The notes beneath the pieces are model-generated. The model did no database searches. It had not been told where the DNA came from and saw nothing but the letters and a program-made list of their open reading frames with translations. Below are positions 42,086 to 47,337 of a stretch of DNA of 47,337 nucleotides, piece by piece. The first letter of the stretch is position 1. Each line of letters opens with the position of its first letter. The translations under genes and the position numbers were made by a program. This DNA comes from Saprospiraceae bacterium (GTDB lineage Bacteria > Bacteroidota > Bacteroidia > Chitinophagales > Saprospiraceae), in contig JAHDHL010000030.1 of the NCBI GenBank assembly GCA_020631355.1, forward strand, positions 13,030 through 60,366. Direction: 5' to 3'.

Positions 42086-42676
42086 CTAGTCTTCCAATAG
42101 CATTGTACCCTTTACACAGATGATATAATTCAATCCCAAATCGGCAGTACGGGTTCGGATATTGGAATCTCCTCTTGAACTCTTGGCCGAAAACTTATTA
42201 CCACTCACATCTTTCTTCAATTGGCCGGGATTATTCTTGAGTGCGGTCTGCTGATTGCTTTGTACCAATGTGGATACATAGATCCTACCCTCACCTAAAT
42301 CCACTTCGCTGATTCTCTCTCCTTTCCCTACACCAACAGCAGTCCTATTCCTCAAATCCGGCAAGGCAAATGTCTCCTCACCATTCCCACCATAAGTATC
42401 TCCGATGATGGTATACAAATCCTCATATTCCTCTATTTCCAATTCGGTTCCATCACAAAAAGCCCAACCCAAGGGAGCATAATCCCCTGCAAACAATCGA
42501 ACTTCTCCTAAAAACCCCTTGTGTCCATCATTCTTTTCCACAACGAACGTAGTTGATGTAGGAACAGTCTTCACCACCGCATCAGCCCGTTGGATGATAT
42601 CAGAATTCTGAATGACCAAAGCTAGAAGTGAGCATGCAATGATTCCCAATGTAACCCTTGAATATATATCTTTCAT
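42086..42676 (-). CDS. Membrane- or envelope-targeted tail-collar-domain protein
   Basis: 196 residues. An N-terminal hydrophobic segment (VTLGIIACSLLALVIQNS) is followed from about residue 55 by a phage tail-collar domain: GEVRLFAGDYAPLGWAFCDG, LYTIIGDTYGGNGEETFALPDLRNRTAVG, and the C-terminal LNYIICVKG. These match Tail_Collar / microcystin-dependent-protein-like sequences, which occur in phage tail fibres and also as stand-alone bacterial exported proteins. There are no other phage genes nearby, so it is more likely a host envelope protein. The usual PxHxH metal motif of the collar region appears to be missing. Role unknown. Confidence 0.85.
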   Translation of the reverse strand: MKDIYSRVTLGIIACSLLALVIQNSDIIQRADAVVKTVPTSTTFVVEKNDGHKGFLGEVRLFAGDYAPLGWAFCDGTELEIEEYEDLYTIIGDTYGGNGEETFALPDLRNRTAVGVGKGERISEVDLGEGRIYVSTLVQSNQQTALKNNPGQLKKDVSGNKFSAKSSRGDSNIRTRTADLGLNYIICVKGTMLLED

Positions 42677-42815
42677 AATGAGTTTGTTTTAGTGTATGTA
42701 AAAGTAGTGAATGACTCGTTCAGATGAGATATGACAAGTGGATTTAACGATTCCTTAGATATTCAAAGGATGTAGATTTTATCGTGTCCTTATACTTACA
42801 TTCCGCCTACCATCT

Positions 42816-42823
42816 TATTTTTG
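42816..42823 (+). promoter_or_regulatory. Putative -7 box (TATTTTTG)
   Basis: An exact match to TAnnTTTG located 15 nt before the ATG of the PLP enzyme. It overlaps the upstream in-frame TTG (42821), which is therefore unlikely to be the start codon. No clear -33 TTG. Confidence 0.5.
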
Positions 42824-42838
42824 AAGAAATCGAATGTA

Positions 42839-43942
42839 ATGCAGCACATCCAATCTCCCACATTATTACTCAATAAGGATATTTGTAAACAAAACATCCT
42901 GAACATGGCGGCAAAAGCCAAAAGAAACCATGTCGAATTGAGGCCTCATTTCAAAACGCATGTTTCCTTGGAAATCGGAGAATGGTTCAGGGCAGCGGAA
43001 GTTGAAAAAATAACAGTTTCCTCCTTGAAAATGGCTGAGTACTTTGCCCTTGGGGATTGGAATGATATTACGGTAGCATTCCCTGTGAATATCCGGGAGA
43101 TTGACCGCATTAATTCCTTGGCGAAAAATATCCAACTAAATCTTTTGGTGGAGAATGAAACAGCATTGGAATACCTTAGCCAACACCTTCGCCATAAGGT
43201 AGGTATTTTCATCAAAATTGATGTGGGTACGAACAGAACTGGTTTGGGCCCCAACCAATTATCCAGAATCCTATCCCTGATTCAAAACATTGATAATGAT
43301 TCCCATTTAGACTTCATCGGATTGCTAGCTCATGCCGGACATACATATGGAGCCAGGGGCCTTAGGGATATCCAACAAATCCACGAAACATATCCTAAAA
43401 TCTTAACCGATATCAAGACAGCTATTATCCATTCATTCCCTAGCTATTCAAAACTTATAATCTCCGTTGGGGATACTCCTTCTTGTAGCAGAATGGAAGA
43501 TTTCGGTTGGGCAGACGAAATAAGACCCGGTAACTATGTATTTTATGATGTCATGCAATGGATTATTGGCTCCAATAAGTTGAGTGACATTGCTGTGGCC
43601 ATGGCTTGTCCTATCGTTGCTAAACACAAGGATAGAAATGCCTTGATTATCCACGGTGGTGCGGTTCACTTCGCTAGGGATGTGATGTATCATCCATTCA
43701 CCAATCATAAAATATACGGACTTGTGGTAGAGTTGTCTGAAAAGGGGTGGAACCGACCGGACCATAAGAGTTATCTTGCTAAATTGAGCCAAGAACATGG
43801 AACACTGATTGTTTCTGATGAACTATTCAACCGATATTCCATTGGAGATATCATAGGTGTTTTACCTATCCATTCTTGCATGACGGCGGATTGTATGGGA
43901 ACATACATGGATTTGGAGGGGCGTATCATCGAAAGGATGTAG
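42839..43942 (+). CDS. PLP-dependent D-threonine aldolase / D-serine dehydratase-like enzyme
   Basis: 367 residues from ATG 42839. A fold-type III (alanine-racemase-like) enzyme: the Schiff-base lysine is K39 in RPHFKTH, followed by the barrel segments VGIFIKIDVGTNRTGL and GLLAHAGHTYG. The C-terminal D-ser-dehydrat domain contains HSCMTADCMG with H345 and C347, the metal ligands of D-serine dehydratase-type members. It should act on a D-hydroxy-amino acid (D-serine, D-threonine or D-3-hydroxyaspartate); which one cannot be decided. It may serve catabolism of D-amino acids from peptidoglycan or marine organic matter (inference). A same-strand flavoprotein gene begins 126 bp later. Confidence 0.87.
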   Translation: MQHIQSPTLLLNKDICKQNILNMAAKAKRNHVELRPHFKTHVSLEIGEWFRAAEVEKITVSSLKMAEYFALGDWNDITVAFPVNIREIDRINSLAKNIQLNLLVENETALEYLSQHLRHKVGIFIKIDVGTNRTGLGPNQLSRILSLIQNIDNDSHLDFIGLLAHAGHTYGARGLRDIQQIHETYPKILTDIKTAIIHSFPSYSKLIISVGDTPSCSRMEDFGWADEIRPGNYVFYDVMQWIIGSNKLSDIAVAMACPIVAKHKDRNALIIHGGAVHFARDVMYHPFTNHKIYGLVVELSEKGWNRPDHKSYLAKLSQEHGTLIVSDELFNRYSIGDIIGVLPIHSCMTADCMGTYMDLEGRIIERM

Positions 43943-44068
43943 ATTGTGTAAGATGAAAGGATATCCCACAAACGCCTAGAAAGTTCATTATCCATGCTTA
44001 TGAAGCAGGCAGCTGATTACCATCAAGCAGCTACTACCTTAAATTCTAATGTCTAAGAAACTAAATCA

Positions 44069-45676
44069 ATGGAAAAATTAACACGATCCTACAAGAGGGA
44101 TAAGATAGAGGATAACTATGATGCCATCATCATTGGTTCAGGATTAGGAGGCATGACCACAGCTGCTTTTCTTGCCAAGGAGGGAAAGAAAGTTCTGGTT
44201 CTGGAAAGGCATTATGTAGCCGGAGGATTCACCCATGTCTTCAAACGCAGGGGCTACGAATGGGATGTAGGAGTCCATTACATTGGTGAGATGCACCGAC
44301 AAACCATGATTAAGAAACTCTTTGATTATATCTGTGATGAACCGATTGAATGGGCAGATATGGGCGAAGTCTACGATAAGATGATTTTTGGTGATGATGT
44401 GTATGATTATGTCAAAGGGAGGGAACAATTCATTGCCAAGATGAAAGGGTACTTCCCTGCTCCCGAAGACCAAAAATCCATTGATGATTATGTGAATCTC
44501 GTCTATGAAACCCAAAGGAACCAGAAAGAATTCTTCATGGAAAAGGCCATGCCAAATACCCTTTCTTGGATGGTGGGCAACAGGATGCGGAAAAAGGCAT
44601 TGAAAGGAAATCGCACTACTTTGGAAGTACTTTCCGAGTTGACGAATAACAAGAAACTCATAGCAGTCCTCTGTGGTCAATTTGGTGATTATGGATTACC
44701 TCCTAGTGAAAGTAGTTTCATGATGCATGCCATGTTATTCAAGCATTATATCAATGGTGGATATTATCCTGTAGGTGGGTCTTCTGTCATCTACGACCGT
44801 ATAGCACCGACTGTGCTGAAGAATGGAGGACATATCTACACCAATGCCGAAGTAGATGAAATTCTGGTTCAGAATAATAAGGCTGTGGGCGTCAGGATGG
44901 CGGATGGCAATGAAGTCATGGCTCCAATGGTCATCAGTAGTGCCGGCATTGTGAATACTTACGAAAAATTACTGAAGCGAGAAGTTGTCCAAAAGAACAA
45001 ACTCAAGGAGCAAGTTGATAAAGTGAAACCCTCCGTTGCACATTTCTGCTTGTATGTCGGAATCAATGAACCCACTGCTTCACTGAATTTACAAAAGGCC
45101 AATTATTGGATTTATCCTGATAATTACGACCACGATACCAATATCAATAATTTCCTAGAGGATTCCAGTAGTGAGATTCCTGTGGTGTATGTATCTTTCC
45201 CATCTGCCAAGGATCCTAGTTGGGAAGAACGATACCCGGGCAAGACCTGTATAGACATCATAACCCTTGCTTCCTATGAGGAGTTTAAACAATGGGAAGG
45301 AACCAGATGGAAAAAAAGAGGTGATGAATACGAGGCTTTCAAGGAGGAATTCGCACAAAGGCTCCTTGAAAAACTTTACCGTTATGAACCACAACTCAGA
45401 GGTAAGATTGACCACTATGAGTTGTCCACACCACTTACCACCAAACATTTTGTGAATTATCAATATGGTGAATTATACGGGCTTGAAAATTCCACGAATC
45501 GATTCGACCAAAAATTCCTCAGGCCCCAGACTCCCATTAAGAATTTATACCTGACTGGACAAGATGTGGTTACCTGTGGTGTTGGAGGAGCATTGGCCAG
45601 TGGCCTACTGACTGCCTCCGCCATAACAAAGAAAAATCTGATGTCAAGAATGAATCAGAAAACCGCAACTGCATAG
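44069..45676 (+). CDS. RetSat / phytoene-desaturase-like FAD-dependent oxidoreductase
   Basis: 535 residues. The Rossmann dinucleotide motif GSGLGG (residues 23-28) follows YDAIII, and VLVLER closes the FAD-binding beta-alpha-beta. The segment VAGGFTHVFKRRGYEWDVGVHYIGEMH is characteristic of all-trans-retinol 13,14-reductase (RetSat) and CrtI/CrtISO-type enzymes, and the C-terminus has NLYLTGQDVVTCGVGGAL. No signal peptide. Substrate could be a carotenoid, retinoid or other polyene lipid; no carotenoid genes are nearby, so the substrate is open. A strong palindromic terminator follows. Confidence 0.88.
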   Translation: MEKLTRSYKRDKIEDNYDAIIIGSGLGGMTTAAFLAKEGKKVLVLERHYVAGGFTHVFKRRGYEWDVGVHYIGEMHRQTMIKKLFDYICDEPIEWADMGEVYDKMIFGDDVYDYVKGREQFIAKMKGYFPAPEDQKSIDDYVNLVYETQRNQKEFFMEKAMPNTLSWMVGNRMRKKALKGNRTTLEVLSELTNNKKLIAVLCGQFGDYGLPPSESSFMMHAMLFKHYINGGYYPVGGSSVIYDRIAPTVLKNGGHIYTNAEVDEILVQNNKAVGVRMADGNEVMAPMVISSAGIVNTYEKLLKREVVQKNKLKEQVDKVKPSVAHFCLYVGINEPTASLNLQKANYWIYPDNYDHDTNINNFLEDSSSEIPVVYVSFPSAKDPSWEERYPGKTCIDIITLASYEEFKQWEGTRWKKRGDEYEAFKEEFAQRLLEKLYRYEPQLRGKIDHYELSTPLTTKHFVNYQYGELYGLENSTNRFDQKFLRPQTPIKNLYLTGQDVVTCGVGGALASGLLTASAITKKNLMSRMNQKTATA

Positions 45677-45711
45677 CTCTGTTTTGGTACATACTAGTCA
45701 TTTACATTATG

Positions 45712-45743
45712 AAAAAGCGGTGATGTTAACATCACCGCTTTTT
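45712..45743 (+). terminator. Strong terminator after the RetSat-like gene
   Basis: A perfect palindrome: AAAAAGCGGTGATGTT (45712-45727) and its complement (45728-45743), ending in five T. Confidence 0.92.
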
Positions 45744-45833
45744 GAATTATAACGGACTTACGGTTTAATTCTTGTTATAAATCTTTACATTGCAACAAGC
45801 ACACTATACCCTATCACTCTACAACACTTACAC

Positions 45834-47337
45834 ATGTTCCCATTATTACAACGTACATTCCTAACATTATTCCTATTTTTTATTGTCCATTCCGTTTCGC
45901 TGGCACAAGAAATGTTTCCCGACCAATCAGCTTGGGGTCAAGCTTATTATAGTTTCGGCATGCCAGTAGGAACTGAGTATTTCTCATTATGTGGTGATAC
46001 CATTGTGAATGATACCCTTTACAAGAAATATTACCAAGGAATCAATAATACCACGAATCCTAGCCATGAATTATTCCTACTGGTAAGAGAAGATAATTCC
46101 AAGGTCTGGAAAAGAGAAATACAAGCTTCAGATGAAGTTTTGTTGTATGATTTCGACCTCATGCCTGACGACACTTTCCATGTGGATTTTGTTCCTGATA
46201 ACGGTTGGCATGAAGGAGGACTGATTGTCGATTTCATATACGACCATACTTTCAATGGTGTATCTCGTAAAGTCATTCAATTCAAAAACGTAGGCCCGAT
46301 TCCTGGTGAATATTGGATAGAAGGAGTAGGAAGTTCGAACGGCTTCCATGGAGTTGGACACGGATATGTAACCGATGGTGGTGCAGGACTATGTACTTTC
46401 GGCTATAATGGTACGACCTATTACAGTTCTAATGCCTGCTCCTACGATGCCATTCCATTTCCCAACAATTGCACTTATGCCACTGTTCCTCCGGACACTT
46501 CGGTTGTCGTAGATCAATATTTCCCTGACCAATCCCTATGGGGCTCCACTTTTAATTCTATCGCGGGCCCACAAGGCCCGGGGTTTGTCAGACTTTGTGG
46601 CGATACCATTATAAATGATACCCTATACCAAAAACTATATAATTATAATGAGGGGAATCCATTCGACAATCTCTTATTACTCCTAGTCAGACAGGACAAT
46701 CAAAAAATCTGGCGGAGGGAGGTCAATGGTAATTCGGAAACCATAATGTATGATTTCGGACTTGAGTTAGGAGACACCATTTCCTATGAGAACTACTACC
46801 TTCCAGCATCGCCTTTGTTTCCTGATCCAAGTGAGGCCTACATGGTAGTTACGAATGTTTCTTTTGAGGATGTGAATGGTGTATTGCGGAAGAAAATAGA
46901 ATTCCAGACCAATAATGCCAGTCTTGTACCCAACCAATTCTGGTATGAGGGAATAGGTAGTAACCTTGGATTCCATAATGTCATTAGCCCGCAAGTCATT
47001 GATGCATCATCCAACTTATGTTCTTTCGGACATAGCGGAACAGAATATTATGGTAATTACCAATTTTTTCCAGAATGCTCCTATTATTCACAATCACCTC
47101 CAGCATCCTGTTCTGCCATTATTATTGATAATGATATGGATGGTTTCGCAAGCGATGTCGATTGTGATGACAATGATCCCAACATCAATCCGGATGCCAT
47201 CGAAATCCCGGATAATATGATTGATGAGAATTGTGATGGAGTTGATTCCACTAGCCTAATCATTGATGTTGATATGGACGGGTTCGCAAGCGATGTCGAT
47301 TGTGATGACAATGATCCCAACATCAATCCGGATGCCA
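45834..47337 (+). CDS. Secreted repeat protein with MopE-type metal-binding repeats, 3' end outside window
   Basis: 501 codons are visible, open to the window end. The signal peptide MFPLLQRTFLTLFLFFIVHS ends SLAQE. Two tandem repeats of about 200 residues follow (starting FPDQSAWGQAYYSF near 45915 and FPDQSLWGSTFNSI near 46520), each with LCGDTI(V/I)NDTLY, LLVR.DN.K.W.RE, a LYDFDL/MYDFGLELGDT strand, YW.EG(V/I)GS..GFH and LC(T/S)FG..GT.YY. Then come MopE-type repeats: DMDGFASDVDCDDNDPNINP, DA.EIPDN.IDENCDG, beginning near 47125 and 47263 with a 138-bp period. The Asp-rich loops are thought to bind Ca2+ or another metal. In Bacteroidota such proteins usually end in a T9SS sorting domain, not visible here. 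Confidence 0.88.
   Translation, partial: MFPLLQRTFLTLFLFFIVHSVSLAQEMFPDQSAWGQAYYSFGMPVGTEYFSLCGDTIVNDTLYKKYYQGINNTTNPSHELFLLVREDNSKVWKREIQASDEVLLYDFDLMPDDTFHVDFVPDNGWHEGGLIVDFIYDHTFNGVSRKVIQFKNVGPIPGEYWIEGVGSSNGFHGVGHGYVTDGGAGLCTFGYNGTTYYSSNACSYDAIPFPNNCTYATVPPDTSVVVDQYFPDQSLWGSTFNSIAGPQGPGFVRLCGDTIINDTLYQKLYNYNEGNPFDNLLLLLVRQDNQKIWRREVNGNSETIMYDFGLELGDTISYENYYLPASPLFPDPSEAYMVVTNVSFEDVNGVLRKKIEFQTNNASLVPNQFWYEGIGSNLGFHNVISPQVIDASSNLCSFGHSGTEYYGNYQFFPECSYYSQSPPASCSAIIIDNDMDGFASDVDCDDNDPNINPDAIEIPDNMIDENCDGVDSTSLIIDVDMDGFASDVDCDDNDPNINPDA
47125..47337 (+). repeat. MopE-type Asp-rich tandem repeat, 138-bp period
   Basis: Copies at 47125-47262 and 47263-47337 (cut by the window end). The 55 bases 47145-47199 and 47283-47337 are identical. 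The encoded motif is D.DMDGFASDVDCDDNDP. Confidence 0.92.

Larger units (their letters stand above)
41808..42133. repeat. Right copy: lost-gene tail, terminator, collar-gene 3' end
   Basis: This is the right-hand partner of 39669-39856: matching blocks at 41808-41889 and 42058-42133. The part in between (41890-42057) is missing or changed in the left copy. Confidence 0.85.

Noticed and set aside
42086-42676. Prophage remnant around the tail-collar gene
   Set aside because: No capsid, portal, integrase or lysis genes, and no att-like repeats; the direct repeats nearby are explained by the mutS-collar tandem duplication.
44144-44680. 178-codon minus-strand ORF opposite the RetSat-like gene
   Set aside because: Antisense shadow of a conserved flavoprotein; no signal, motif or context supports it.

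Overview
The window looks like a chromosomal segment of a Bacteroidota bacterium, probably a gliding or particle-attached lineage such as the Saprospiraceae (the family is a guess). The evidence is a type IX secretion (T9SS) type A C-terminal sorting domain on one protein, SprB/PKD-like and Asp-rich cadherin-like adhesin repeats, several lipoproteins with lipoboxes, genes without Shine-Dalgarno sequences, and Bacteroidota-type promoter -7 boxes (TAnnTTTG). The DNA is moderately AT-rich. No rRNA, tRNA, CRISPR or transposase gene was recognised.

Bases 1-23194 (about half the window) are a single minus-strand reading frame that enters through a signal peptide at 23194 and is still open at base 1: at least 7,731 codons, on the order of 0.8 MDa, with its C-terminus outside the window. 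From N to C it has: a signal peptide; about 1,900 residues of poorly classifiable extracellular sequence; an SdrD-B-like domain, a DUF11-like domain and PKD-like domains; an array of about 41 modules of ~84 residues arranged as ~14 three-module super-repeats of about 756 bp; a stretch of heterogeneous SprB-type repeats; seven ~92-residue CVVxCDD...CDTTI modules; and Asp-rich tandem-95/cadherin-like modules, also organised as a trimer (888-bp period). It is best read as a giant SprB-like surface adhesin.

23195-37143 is ordinary chromosome: an AT-rich 0.7-kb divergent intergenic region, a galK-galT operon, an MsrA lipoprotein, a His-rich heavy-metal-binding lipoprotein, a membrane-anchored secreted protein, an operon of a T9SS-secreted propeller protein and a DUF6438-like lipoprotein, an alpha-helical Bacteroidota protein, a small hypothetical, and a mutS-DUF2628-like pair with overlapping ends.

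37103-42133 is structurally the most informative non-adhesin region. It looks like an old tandem duplication with one breakpoint in the first codons of mutS and the other in the last codons of a tail-collar-domain gene. The left unit now carries a multicopper oxidase, the right unit an outer-membrane barrel-like protein and a broken gene remnant. The junction (39856/39857) still shows collar 3' end fused to mutS 5' end, with a stop codon in the mutS relic.

42839-47337 holds a D-threonine-aldolase/D-serine-dehydratase-like PLP enzyme and a RetSat/phytoene-desaturase-like flavoprotein in the same direction, a strong terminator, and the first 501 codons of a secreted protein with two ~200-residue repeats followed by MopE-type metal-binding repeats.
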